A stretch of 64,000 nt of DNA from contig NZ_FSRM01000002.1 of NCBI RefSeq assembly GCF_900141745.1, forward strand, positions 1,922,001 through 1,986,000, read 5' to 3'. The stretch's first letter is position 1. Each line of letters starts with the position of its first letter. The translations under genes were made by a program, and so were the position numbers. Below are positions 55,158-63,705 of the stretch, piece by piece. Under the pieces are notes generated by a model. It ran no database searches. It was not told the origin of the DNA and saw only the letters and a list, made by a program, of their open reading frames with translations. The stretch is from Paraburkholderia phenazinium. Lineage in GTDB: Bacteria; Pseudomonadota; Gammaproteobacteria; Burkholderiales; Burkholderiaceae.

Positions 55158-56567
55158 ATGCATATTCCAGAATTTATCGACAAACGTGCGCTACAACACG
55201 CCCGGCGACTATGGCTGCACTACGGTGTCTTCTGGTTGGGCGCCATCGCTACCGGGCTGGTCGCCGTTTTCTACGCGAAGCTGATCGACATTGGCTACGA
55301 CACCTTCCTTCGCTACGCGACGCGGTACTGGTGGCTACCGCTTCCCGTCACCCCGGCAATCGGCGCTCTGGGTGTGTGGCTCACCAGACGCTACTTTGCT
55401 GGCGCCGAAGGCAGCGGCATCCCTCAGGTTATGGCCACACTCCATGACAGCGGCGATCTTGCGCCGCGTCTGCTGAGCATCAGGATCCTGATCGGCAAGA
55501 TCCTGGTGTCGTTCCTCTCGATACTCGGGGGATTCACGATCGGCCGCGAAGGGCCGACGATCCATGTCGGTGCCGCGCTCATGTTCAACCTGAGACGCTT
55601 TTATCCGCAGCGATTCCGGGCCATCCGGGGCATCGAACTGGAGCGGCGTCTGGCTCTCGCCGGTGCCGCCGCAGGTCTGTCGGCGGCGTTCAATGCGCCG
55701 CTCGCGGGAGTCGTGTTTGCCATCGAAGAGTTGACCCGCAGCTTTGAGCAGCGCACGAGTGGCGTGCTGATTACTGCGATCATCTTTGCTGGGGTCGTCT
55801 CGCTGGGCCTGCAGGGCAACTACACGTATTTCGGAACGATCGACATCGGCAGTCGCTTCCCCGATCTGCTGGCAGTGGCGGTTGTATTGATTGGCGCCGT
55901 ATCGGGCGTTGCCGGTGGCATCTTTTGCTGGCTACTACTGAATACCAATCGCTGGATGCCTGCGTCGGTGGTCACCTGGCGCGCGAACCGGCCGGTGGCA
56001 TTCGGAGCGGCATGCGGCCTCGTGGTCGCGGTGATCGGTGTCGCATCTGGCGGCCACACGTTCGGCAGCGGCTACGCCGAAGCGCGCGCGATGCTGGAAG
56101 GACGTGCGCAACTAAGCGCTGCTTATCCGGTCGTCAAAATGGTTTCGATGGTCGGATCGTATCTGCCAGGCGCGCCCGGCGGCCTGTTTGCGCCGTCGCT
56201 CGCAATTGGCGCTGGTATCGGCAATGCGTTACACCTGCTGTTTGGCCAGATGCAGTTGCCCATGCTGATCGCCCTTGGCATGGTGGGCTATCTGGCAGCG
56301 GTTACCCAAAGCCCCATTACCGCTTTCGTGATCGTGATCGAGATGATCAACGGCCATGCGCTTGTCATCTCCCTCATGGCCACGGCGTTGATCGCCAGCC
56401 AGATATCGAAACTGTTTGCGCCTGCACTTTACGAAGCGTTGTCTGAACGTTACAGCAGGCTCGATGTAGCGCCGGATGTCGTACCACCCAGCGCTACCGG
56501 GGAAAGTTCATCGCAGGGGGATCCGACTGACGATCCGCGCACGGCACAAGCCGCGGAACGCCTGTGA
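55158..56567 (+). CDS. clcA: ClC-family chloride channel/antiporter
   Basis: A 469-aa membrane protein. The anion-path motifs are GSGIPQVMATL, GREGPTIHVGA (gating Glu in GREGP) and GAPGGLFAPSLAIGAG; about 10 or more hydrophobic helices are visible. It probably exchanges chloride for protons, as in acid resistance. No CBS domain is present; the C-terminus is a short hydrophilic tail. Confidence 0.94.
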   Translation: MHIPEFIDKRALQHARRLWLHYGVFWLGAIATGLVAVFYAKLIDIGYDTFLRYATRYWWLPLPVTPAIGALGVWLTRRYFAGAEGSGIPQVMATLHDSGDLAPRLLSIRILIGKILVSFLSILGGFTIGREGPTIHVGAALMFNLRRFYPQRFRAIRGIELERRLALAGAAAGLSAAFNAPLAGVVFAIEELTRSFEQRTSGVLITAIIFAGVVSLGLQGNYTYFGTIDIGSRFPDLLAVAVVLIGAVSGVAGGIFCWLLLNTNRWMPASVVTWRANRPVAFGAACGLVVAVIGVASGGHTFGSGYAEARAMLEGRAQLSAAYPVVKMVSMVGSYLPGAPGGLFAPSLAIGAGIGNALHLLFGQMQLPMLIALGMVGYLAAVTQSPITAFVIVIEMINGHALVISLMATALIASQISKLFAPALYEALSERYSRLDVAPDVVPPSATGESSSQGDPTDDPRTAQAAERL

Positions 56568-56728
56568 CAGGTCACCGAGGTTGGGAGGACGGAAATGCGC
56601 GCCCAGCTCTCCGTGCGGCCACCCTAATGGATTTGAAAACATGACTCTCCGTCATTTGTATTAATCGCCCATCGCTGTTCGCGAGGTTAACCACCCTCCG
56701 CTCTGGAGCGATCACGGCAATCATAAGG

Positions 56729-56744
56729 AGGCGCGATCGCGCCT
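56729..56744. promoter_or_regulatory. 16-base perfect palindrome before the Pal-like gene
   Basis: AGGCGCGATCGCGCCT is fully self-complementary and lies 20 bases upstream of the ATG, in the likely leader. The remaining gap 56568-56728 shows nothing clear. Confidence 0.45.
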
Positions 56745-56764
56745 TCGGTCAGAGGAGACCTACC

Positions 56765-57268
56765 ATGACCAGGACTGGATTTTTCGCTACCACGCTCATT
56801 ACGAGCATGCTCGCCGCGTGTCATTCGGGTGTGAGGGTGGAACCGCAAAGCGGTGCCACCCAGGGCAACTCCACCGCCAACCAGCCGGCAAACGTGGCGC
56901 CCATAACGGCCGATGAACTCAACAATCCTAATAGCCCACTCGCGAAGCGAAGCATCTATTTCGACTTCGACAGCTATATCGTCAAAAGCGACTATCAACC
57001 GCTGCTTGAGGCCCACGCGAAATATCTGATGACTCACCCGAACCGGCATGTTCTGATTCAGGGCAACACCGATGAGCGCGGAACGAGCGAATACAATCTC
57101 GCGCTGGGTGAAAAACGCTCGGAAGCAGTACTCCATGATCTGGAGACCCTTGGCGTACCCGACTCACAGCTGGAAGCGGTTAGCCTGGGGAAAGAAAAGC
57201 CGCTCGCTTTGGGCCACGATGAGGCATCGTGGGCACAGAACCGGCGCGCAGACCTCGTCTACCGGTGA
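56765..57268 (+). CDS. Pal-like OmpA-domain lipoprotein
   Basis: A 167-aa lipoprotein. Lipobox LAAC near residue 19, a Gln/Asn/Thr-rich linker, then an OmpA/Pal domain: SIYFDFDSYIVKSDYQPLLEAHAKYL, IQGNTDERGTSEYNLALGEKRSEAV. These residues bind the peptidoglycan diaminopimelate. No tolB or ybgF is nearby, so it is a paralogue of the main Pal. GAGGAG precedes the ATG. Confidence 0.92.
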   Translation: MTRTGFFATTLITSMLAACHSGVRVEPQSGATQGNSTANQPANVAPITADELNNPNSPLAKRSIYFDFDSYIVKSDYQPLLEAHAKYLMTHPNRHVLIQGNTDERGTSEYNLALGEKRSEAVLHDLETLGVPDSQLEAVSLGKEKPLALGHDEASWAQNRRADLVYR

Positions 57269-57720
57269 GACCGCGTGGCCCGAAGAAAGCTGGATGTCCC
57301 GTTGTCAACGCCGCTAGCGAATTCGAAGTGACCGTCCAATGTGACCGGCAGCGTGACTTTGTTCTCGGTGAGGACACGAGACCCTGCTGCACGCAACGGT
57401 TGATGTTCATTGAACGAACAGGCGACCTGCAACTCGCCAGGTCCGTTCCGCCCAGCTCCGTTTAAACCCGGCCAGCCGCAGATGGATCAACCCCGTCCCC
57501 AGCTTGATTGTTACGCATCGTCGATCTGCCGCAGAGACGTCCACGTTTGCTGTCGAACTACCTGTCACCGCTGTCTCGCACCATTCAGCGCCTTTGCAAC
57601 TGCTAATTCTGTTCTAAGTTTTATGGTCCAGGCTCAGATGACGGTTGCAGCCCAGGCGTCGCAACCGTAGTCGCAAAACGCGATGGAGACAGATCGGAAC
57701 CGCCGGTACAGGAGTTCGCT
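57269..57720. other. Intergenic region before the orphan kinase
   Basis: No gene is supported in these 452 bases. TGTTC-N7-GAACA (57404-57420) is a 5-bp inverted repeat and TTCTAAGTTTTATGG near 57611 could be part of the kinase promoter. Confidence 0.45.
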
Positions 57721-58878
57721 ATGTATGGAAGATTCGCTGCGAATTCTCTGAGCCGGCGTCTTTGCTTTTGGCTACTCTGCACATTGCTCACCGTCGGTTG
57801 TGCGGGAATAGCCGGAACCGTCCTGGTTGCTCGCAAGTTCGAAACTAACGTCAGCCAATCCGCCGGGGCTGCTGCGCCGCAGAACGCGGGAGAGGTCGTA
57901 GATACAGCACGCGGGTCAGATATCGCAAGCAGTGGAAACAATGAGAAGGGCGGTGGACTGCCGCTGGACTGCGTCGCACCAATTGCCATGTCCCTGCTGC
58001 TCCTGGCGCTCGCAAATGTCCTGATAGTGTGCCGATGTCTGCGCCCGCTGGATCAGTTGCAGCACCTTGTCGCTTCGCTTGATCCTGAAAGGCCAAAACC
58101 GGTTGAGGCGGGAGATGTGCCGCTCGAGTTAAAGCCCATCGTCGATACCATCAATGGTTTGGCTATGCGGCTTTCATCGCGCAGCGAAGTGGACAGGCGA
58201 TTTACGCGAAATGCGGCCCACCTGCTGCGTACTCCGATTGCGGCCGTCAGCGTTCAGGTTGCCAATCTGAACAACGCGCCGACCGGGCAGCATGAAGAGC
58301 GCCTGGCCGAGTTGCAGCAAGGCGTCGAGCGATTGACGTCACTTGCCTCACAACTCCTCGATCTCGCGAACGCGGATGGGGAAGCGCCCCGCGATATTGT
58401 TACCAACGTTGCGCTGAGCCGGGTTGTCCATGACGTCGTCGCGAACCTTTTCCCGTTCGCCATTCAACGTGACGTGGACCTCGGCGCGGGTCGAATACAG
58501 GAAGTGAACGTTCGTGCGTCAGAGGCAGATCTCAGGATCCTGCTGAGAAACGTCGTCGACAACGCGATCCGTTACAGCGGTGCAGGCGCACACGTCGATA
58601 TCACAGTATCGTGCATAGACAACGTTGCGGTCATTCTGGTCATCGACGACGGGCACGGCATGACTGCGCAGCACATTGATCAGGTGTTTGAAAGATTTCA
58701 GCGCGATGAAACGCACCGAGGCAACGGGAGCGGACTTGGTCTTCCAATCGCGCGGGCCCTGGCCACGCGCTATGGTGGAACAGTCGAACTGGAGAACCGT
58801 TCGCCCCGGGCGACTGGCATGATAGTACGAATTGAAATTCCCGCAATACCTGACCGCGAAAATCAGGACAACGTGTAG
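57721..58878 (+). CDS. Orphan sensor histidine kinase (PmrB/QseC-like)
   Basis: A 385-aa kinase. Helices at about 13-36 and 84-104 flank a short periplasmic loop of ~45 residues. The phosphoacceptor is H167 in RRFTRNAAHLLRTPIAAV, the N-box is NVVDNAIRYSG and the G-boxes are DDGHGM and GSGLGLPIA. HLLRTP instead of HELRTP is a substitution at the residue next to the catalytic His. No response regulator gene is adjacent, so its partner lies elsewhere. Confidence 0.9.
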   Translation: MYGRFAANSLSRRLCFWLLCTLLTVGCAGIAGTVLVARKFETNVSQSAGAAAPQNAGEVVDTARGSDIASSGNNEKGGGLPLDCVAPIAMSLLLLALANVLIVCRCLRPLDQLQHLVASLDPERPKPVEAGDVPLELKPIVDTINGLAMRLSSRSEVDRRFTRNAAHLLRTPIAAVSVQVANLNNAPTGQHEERLAELQQGVERLTSLASQLLDLANADGEAPRDIVTNVALSRVVHDVVANLFPFAIQRDVDLGAGRIQEVNVRASEADLRILLRNVVDNAIRYSGAGAHVDITVSCIDNVAVILVIDDGHGMTAQHIDQVFERFQRDETHRGNGSGLGLPIARALATRYGGTVELENRSPRATGMIVRIEIPAIPDRENQDNV

Positions 58879-58966
58879 AGCGCGCCAGGACTGAACGTGA
58901 CGCAAGCGGGTTTTTTCATTGTGCTTCAGCGTGCAGTGAACAAACAGAACCATACCGGTTCAAGAG

Positions 58967-58984
58967 GCCTCTTCAGAAAGAGGC
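58967..58984. terminator. Hairpin after the orphan kinase
   Basis: GCCTCTT (58967-58973) pairs with AAGAGGC (58978-58984) around CAGA and is followed by TCCGGCTTTT. It is a possible terminator for the kinase; the T-run is short. Confidence 0.45.
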
Positions 58985-59045
58985 TCCGGCTTTTGCCATG
59001 GCGAGGTTCTGGACTAGCCTTGAACGAGTAGATGGATGCCTCCGG

Positions 59046-59480
59046 CTAATCGCACACTTCGAACAGAACGCCGCAGGACACACGATTGAGCAACGAAGTA
59101 TGGTTCTCCCCGGTCCACCAGCGTGCGAAGAAGCCTTCGGGATGGTGGCCAATAACGATCAGATCAACTTTCAGTGAGTTCGCGAGACGTGCGATTTCTT
59201 CAACGACGCTCCCAACAGCAAAATGCCCTGTCGCCGTGACACCCCAGGCATGAAGCTTCTCGATTCCTTCCTGGAGTATCTCTTTTGCCGTGCCTTCGTC
59301 AATGTCGGGCTTCACCGTAGAAAAGAAATCATAACCACCTGAACACCACGAGAAACTTAGAATCGCGAGCAAATGGGTTTCGGCCTGCAGTTGCCGCGCA
59401 AGTGCCGAGCCGCAGCGTAGCGCCAGCCTCCCTTCGGGGGTGCCGTCATAACAAAGAAGAATCCGGTTAAACGGAGCCAT
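59046..59480 (-). CDS. Universal stress protein (UspA family)
   Basis: A 144-aa alpha/beta protein. It starts MAPFNRILLCYDGTPEGRLALRCGSALARQ, and the second half has LIVIGHHPEGFFARWWTGENHTSLLNRVSCGVLF. The usual ATP-binding GxxGx9GS pattern is not conserved, so it may not bind ATP. GGAGGTGATC, complementary to the 16S 3' end, lies upstream with a rather long spacer. Often induced by stress or anaerobiosis. Confidence 0.88.
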   Translation of the reverse strand: MAPFNRILLCYDGTPEGRLALRCGSALARQLQAETHLLAILSFSWCSGGYDFFSTVKPDIDEGTAKEILQEGIEKLHAWGVTATGHFAVGSVVEEIARLANSLKVDLIVIGHHPEGFFARWWTGENHTSLLNRVSCGVLFEVCD

Positions 59481-59592
59481 TATCCAGATCACCTCCAACG
59501 ACCCGCCGGAGATCGTCACCCATGCGGATCCGTTGTCACCGCACAGGTATTGCCGGTACGTTCGCGACCACCACCTACCCACGACGGGCGAG

Positions 59593-59778
59593 CTAAACGA
59601 AGACCGTAACCGCCTCGATCAGCGCCAGGCCTAATAGCGTGCCTAGCGCCGCACTCCGCAGCTTCGGATGCCATCGTTCGATACGCAGCGCTGTAAGCAG
59701 GCTGTCGGTGAAAATGATTCCGAGAAGTGCAAAAGTCACGATCAGATAGCTGATCCCGAAGTCGCTGTTAATGAACAC
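59593..59778 (-). CDS. Small two-helix membrane protein
   Basis: GTG 59778 follows GGGAGG by five bases and gives 61 residues (MFINSDFGISYL...). Two hydrophobic segments flank a basic middle (ALRIERWHPKLRSAA). The same frame extends upstream to 59883 without a ribosome site. Unknown function; probably co-transcribed with the universal stress gene 112 bases on. Confidence 0.6.
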   Translation of the reverse strand: MFINSDFGISYLIVTFALLGIIFTDSLLTALRIERWHPKLRSAALGTLLGLALIEAVTVFV

Positions 59779-59919
59779 GATGTCCTCCCGAAATCCACCC
59801 TTCAATTCTATGTCACGCCGTGATACATGCAAGATTCTATGAGCGATCTGGCGCAAATTCAGAGGGCGAGTCCCATTTTTCACACCGCCTCAACCTCGCG
59901 GGTTTGTCCCTATGTCATC

Positions 59920-59936
59920 TTTAAGTTTCGCTTAAG
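59920..59936 (+). promoter_or_regulatory. PmrA-box-like direct repeat
   Basis: TTTAAG-TTTCG-CTTAAG fits the PmrA/BasR box (YTTAAK-N5-YTTAAK). TCTAGAT at 59945-59951 may be the -10 box. The element precedes the probable small RNA. Confidence 0.55.
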
Positions 59937-59954
59937 CCCTTCACTCTAGATTCG

Positions 59955-60188
59955 AGCAGGTGGTAGCGGCTCATGGCATCGTCGTCTGGCAGTATGTCCG
60001 AAGTAGCCTATGTGCCTTGATATTCGAATGCGGCAAGTCCGAATATGCTTGCGGGCGGGAACTGAACCTCGAGAGCACGGCCTCGCGTGCTCGTTGCAAC
60101 TGGACTGCTAGTGGTGGCCAGACAGCCCTATTCCCTGTACCGGGGCTGACTTTGAGGATCCGGACGTAAGGCCGGATCCGTTTTTTTT
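59955..60188 (+). ncRNA. Probable small RNA of about 230 nt
   Basis: A promoter-like region (59920-59951) and a strong terminator (60156-60188) frame a segment without a credible protein gene. A 69-codon frame from GTG 59960 has no proper ribosome site and its stop falls within the terminator loop. Local self-complementarity is evident (for example GAGAGCACG/CGTGCTC near 60070-60095). The 5' end is estimated. Confidence 0.5.
60156..60188 (+). terminator. Strong Rho-independent terminator
   Basis: GGATCCGG (60156-60163) pairs with CCGGATCC (60172-60179) and is followed by G and eight T. No protein gene on this strand ends nearby. Confidence 0.92.
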
Positions 60189-60349
60189 ATGCTGGGTGAC
60201 ACGGTGCCTGACGCGTCGCGACAATCACACCTCCACGTCACCGTCCCGTTCGTCCATTCCGAGTTTTACGAGTGTTCGACATCGGACTTCCTCCTTCCCC
60301 GCAGCGATGCGAACAAACTCCGTCTATACGATAGTTGTCGAGGTATGGA

Positions 60350-60565
60350 ATGAAGAGACTGCTCAGTCCGCACGAGATTGCGATGCTGTTTGTGTTACTC
60401 ACTTCGCCAACCGCGGTCGAACTTTCGGACCCCGACGTGGCAGGCCTTCAGCGGGAACGTCTGGTCGAACTCGTCACAACAACGATTGATGCCGCCGAGT
60501 TCAAGCTGACGTCGGAAGGCGCGGAACTGATCAGGCGGTTTGGATCGATGAGGGACGATGGCTAG
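60350..60565 (+). CDS. Small hypothetical protein (71 aa)
   Basis: ATG 60350 has GAGG about eight bases upstream. The sequence MKRLLSPHEIAMLFVLLTSP ... QRERLVELVTT, FKLTSEGAELIRRFG resembles a compact winged-helix fragment (the last part is like the wing and final helix of MarR-like proteins). No signal peptide. Unknown function. Confidence 0.6.
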   Translation: MKRLLSPHEIAMLFVLLTSPTAVELSDPDVAGLQRERLVELVTTTIDAAEFKLTSEGAELIRRFGSMRDDG

Positions 60566-60601
60566 CCTGGCAACATTGACGGCGTGCGGATCCGCGGATC
60601 T

Positions 60602-61033
60602 TCAGTCTTCTCCAGTCGTCTGGTTGAACGCCCAACCGAATGCTTCGATCTCCGGTTTGTGCTTAGACGCGAGCCGAGCGAGACATTGTGCCCCTTTGGC
60701 CGTCAGGTGCACTTCAACCTGACGCCCGTCTGCCCTGCTGGCACGACGCAATACAAGTCCGTTGGCCTCGCAGCGCGACACGAGCGCGACGGTACCATTC
60801 GGCGCTGCCTGAAGCCGCTCCGCCAGTTCTCCGACCGTGGCCCAGTCACGTCCCGGGAAACCGCGGACATGCAGCATCAGTTGATACTGCAGAGGCGTGA
60901 CACCTTCGGCATGTGTCACCTCCTCCGAGAAGCGAAGAAATCGACGCAATCGATAGCGGAAAAGTGACATCGCTTCGAGGTCTTCCTTATCCGGCATACT
61001 CTGTGGATCTACTGGTTTCCTGTGTGTCGCCAT
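60602..61033 (-). CDS. MarR-family transcriptional regulator 3
   Basis: A 143-aa regulator: GVTPLQYQLMLHVRGFPGRDWATVGELAERLQAAPNGTVALVSRCEANGLV is the winged-helix core and RASRADGRQVEVHLTAKG the wing. It is not close to the two tandem MarR proteins at 6.3-7.2 kb. Its targets are not evident; no GTGYRTAYRCAC site was found nearby. Confidence 0.88.
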   Translation of the reverse strand: MATHRKPVDPQSMPDKEDLEAMSLFRYRLRRFLRFSEEVTHAEGVTPLQYQLMLHVRGFPGRDWATVGELAERLQAAPNGTVALVSRCEANGLVLRRASRADGRQVEVHLTAKGAQCLARLASKHKPEIEAFGWAFNQTTGED

Positions 61034-61165
61034 TCTGTAGGTTCCCGTAATCGGAATGGGCTGGTTGATCCGACATCATACCCACGATCTCCCCGCGCAT
61101 GCACACACGCGTTTCAACCGCCCCTCGATCTGGGCGCCGAAATGGCTGCTAACAATACGGCGGCA

Positions 61166-61372
61166 TCAGCGTATTTTTACAGATATAGATCGTGAATCAC
61201 CGAGCAGAATTATATTCGTTGTGGTGACTCTATACGTTGTACTTAGCATCAGTTTCAGGCGATAGCGTCTTGGGGTCGCGAGCACCATGAACGTGGCGAC
61301 GAGCAGTATGGTAATGAATGGTAGTGTGAGTGCGAACCACGCCAGTCTGATGGGTGCGGCGGGCGCGGCCAT
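61166..61372 (-). CDS. Possible small membrane protein (68 aa)
   Basis: The frame codes MAAPAAPIRLAWFALTLPFI followed by a hydrophobic stretch to about residue 32 and a basic remainder. A GAGTGGG precedes the ATG. There is no recognisable domain. The rest of 61034-61580 shows no other gene, so this could be chance. Confidence 0.3.
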   Translation of the reverse strand: MAAPAAPIRLAWFALTLPFITILLVATFMVLATPRRYRLKLMLSTTYRVTTTNIILLGDSRSISVKIR

Positions 61373-61580
61373 CCCACTCAGGTCAAATGGATCGGCGAGC
61401 CCTCAGGCGAAGGAGTCGCCGTCAAATGGACAGGGCAGTGCGCTACCCGGCCATTCCTTTGAACGGTGCGTTTGCACTCTCTGTATTTAACAGATACCGG
61501 TATGCCAGCGTTCAGACAGGTCGCTGGCTACACCGTTCGTTTCGACTCTCAAACCCTTAGCACATTAGAATTTCTAAGGC

Positions 61581-61883
61581 TTACCCTGGCAGCTTGTCGG
61601 CCAGCACGTCGGCTCGCCGTATCGACGGAGGATTGGTCAGCAGTTCGTCTGCGCGTCCTAACAACGCCTCAGCAACACGACCGTTAAGATGCGCTTCCCG
61701 ACCGGCCTCGTCGCCGAAGGCATCGAATATTCCAAAAGTATCTGTATCGAACCGCACGGCGAACCATGCCGTTGTTGCCGGCTCCTGTAGCACCAGAGCC
61801 TGCGCACTGGCGAGAAAAGCTGCCACTACGTCCTCTTTGCCCGGCTTGGCTTTTATTTCAACGAATAACGCAACATTTGTCAT
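61581..61883 (-). CDS. Antibiotic biosynthesis monooxygenase (ABM) domain protein
   Basis: A 100-aa ferredoxin-like-fold protein: VALFVEIKAKPGKEDVVAAFLASAQ at the start and TTAWFAVRFDTDTFGIFDAFGDEAGREAHL in the middle, both typical of the ABM/YgiN group. Start 61883 follows AGGAG by eight bases. Such proteins oxidise small quinone-like compounds or degrade haem; the role here is unknown. Confidence 0.87.
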   Translation of the reverse strand: MTNVALFVEIKAKPGKEDVVAAFLASAQALVLQEPATTAWFAVRFDTDTFGIFDAFGDEAGREAHLNGRVAEALLGRADELLTNPPSIRRADVLADKLPG

Positions 61884-62256
61884 AGCTATGCTCCTGATCA
61901 ATCGTTTGCGCCGTCGGTGCGGCGATGGAATCCGATACGTCTGCGTAATGTGGTATCGGTCAATGCCCCAGCATACGAGGCAGTCTATACGTGAATTCGG
62001 TGGGCGGCTGCAGCGGATTACGTCGATGGGAAAATATTCTCTTCGGTCATGCTTCAGGCGTTAATAGTTTCGGGGCCTCCCCGTCCGGGCACCTGGAGTC
62101 TGACGGTACAAAGACTTCCGAACAATGCGATCCATGTGATGTTGCAGCAAGAAGCAAGTCGCCAACGTTTCCGGCTCAGCGTCTGGGCGCACACCGCCGG
62201 ATTTGGTTCATCGTCGTGGCCGTCAAAGACCGTGGCCCGAGCCCGGAACTGACATG
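61884..62256. other. Region without a supported gene
   Basis: About 370 bases. Short open frames exist on both strands but lack ribosome sites and recognisable content. Confidence 0.5.
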
Positions 62257-63027
62257 CTAGTTCGCTTCAAGGAGCGGAATGTAACCCTCAGTCGGTAATA
62301 GAGCAGTGTGCATTTCCGAATGAGCGCCCACCGAATTGAGGGTGTCGACTGTCGAGCGTCGATTTGACAGGATGCGCCATGGCACCGCTGGTGTAGGTGA
62401 GGCGGGATCCAGCGCTCTGTATAACTCGCCGAGCATTGCACGAGGAGGGAGCGTGTACGACACAAATCCCTCATTGGCCAAAGATGCGGTATGAAAACCA
62501 GCGTTGCCACACAGACGCTCTTTCACAGGAACATCGTGGATGGCGACGTCACGCGAGTTCCGGATCAGGTCCGCCGTGACGGAATCCACGATTTGACCGC
62601 CTTTGATAAATGAGGGCTTGTCGGCGGCCCAGGCCTCCGGCGGGCAAGCCTTGTGTGTTGGCATCAGTTCAATGAAAGGATTGATTTCAGCCGGATAAAT
62701 TCTGCACACGTTTGGCCTTGCTTCGTATCCGCCGCATCGCATATCCGGTTGCAGGTGCGGGCAGGCGCCATCGAAGGCGGCCACGACTGTCACCAGCACG
62801 CGGATTGCAAGTTCACCGCTTTCGGCGGCAAAAGAGCGGATTCGCCTGTGTTTCACCTGGCCGTCATCCGTCGATGGCTCAACGGGCCAAGGCATCGCTT
62901 CGCAAAACACCTGGACGTCTCCCCCTCGTTCTAGCCAGCGTATGGCTTCGTGAACGCTGAGGGGCAGACGAAGGTTATGACAACAATCGCCGCACATCGT
63001 GCATGCGAAATTTATATCCATGGCCAT
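62257..63027 (-). CDS. YkgJ-type cysteine-cluster protein
   Basis: A 256-aa protein. It begins MAMDINFACTMCGDCCHNLRLPL, the CxxCxxCC metal-binding motif, with further Cys in GACPHL, MRCGGYEARPNVCRIYP and a late KACPPE. The family (zinc/iron-chelating CxxCxxCC) has no settled function. The C-terminal ~130 residues are not recognised. ATG 63021 is an alternative start. Confidence 0.85.
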   Translation of the reverse strand: MAMDINFACTMCGDCCHNLRLPLSVHEAIRWLERGGDVQVFCEAMPWPVEPSTDDGQVKHRRIRSFAAESGELAIRVLVTVVAAFDGACPHLQPDMRCGGYEARPNVCRIYPAEINPFIELMPTHKACPPEAWAADKPSFIKGGQIVDSVTADLIRNSRDVAIHDVPVKERLCGNAGFHTASLANEGFVSYTLPPRAMLGELYRALDPASPTPAVPWRILSNRRSTVDTLNSVGAHSEMHTALLPTEGYIPLLEAN

Positions 63028-63315
63028 ATCGATCTCGGGGTTCAGAAAGCGAAATACAGGTACATACAAAGGGAAACGAAAGACAGCCCAACCGCGGTTG
63101 CAATCGATCCTTTGCTAGTTCGATCTGAAACCCGTTTCGGTTACATCCGAACGTGAAAATAGCCTCCGCTTCACCAGACGCTTCTGGGCCGGTCGAGAGC
63201 TACGAACAGGGGCACCAGATTTTGAGCCGCGCTGTAACCGATTTGGCCAAATATCCGAACTAGGATGGGGTACCGACTTTTTTCTCTCTCTCCCAACCAC
63301 CAAAGGGGCCTAATC

Positions 63316-63705
63316 ATGAACCGGTTGCCATTCGTTAAACATATCGTGGGCGCAGCGCTCCTGGCCGTATCAGCCACTGCATTCGCGGGCGAGGTGGCCT
63401 TTACTCAGGCAAGCTTCGATCAGACAGTCTCAGCGGGCCTGCCTGCCGTCGTGTACCTGCATGCAAGTTGGTGTCCCACGTGCCGGGTTCAACAGCCGAT
63501 CGTCGACCGTCTTTCTGTCGACCCCAAGCTGAAGGCGGTGACGGTTTTCATAGCTGACTTCGATTCGGAAACTAAACTGAAAAGAGTACTGAAGGTGACT
63601 CAGCAGTCGACCTTCGTCGTCTTCAAGAACGGCCACGAAGTGGCGCGTTCGACAGGGCAAACCCAGGAGGCTGCAATCCGGGCCGTGTTTGAAAAGGCGC
63701 TGTGA
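63316..63705 (+). CDS. Exported thioredoxin-like protein
   Basis: A 129-aa protein: signal peptide (MNRLPFVKHIVGAALLAVSATAFAG), then a thioredoxin fold with the redox site ASWCPTCRVQQP and the cis-Pro region TQQSTFVVFKNG. The cis-Pro is replaced by Thr/Ser here, which is unusual. AAGGGG precedes ATG 63316. Its stop overlaps the next start (TGATG), which pairs it with CcdA for periplasmic disulfide reduction. Confidence 0.9.
   Translation: MNRLPFVKHIVGAALLAVSATAFAGEVAFTQASFDQTVSAGLPAVVYLHASWCPTCRVQQPIVDRLSVDPKLKAVTVFIADFDSETKLKRVLKVTQQSTFVVFKNGHEVARSTGQTQEAAIRAVFEKAL

Noticed and set aside
54896..55183. A minus-strand protein through repeat copy 2
   Set aside because: Similarity to the copy-1 frame comes from the DNA repeat; the differences are not mainly synonymous and there is no start signal.
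59960..60169. 69-codon protein from a GTG
   Set aside because: No correctly spaced ribosome site, odd composition, and the stop lies inside the terminator loop; a small RNA explains the segment better.
60196..60489. 97-codon frame overlapping the 71-aa protein
   Set aside because: No ribosome site, low-complexity Thr/Arg/Ser composition, and it overlaps a better-supported frame.
62049..62252. 67-codon plus-strand frame
   Set aside because: No ribosome site, no recognisable motif and a composition like random GC-rich DNA.
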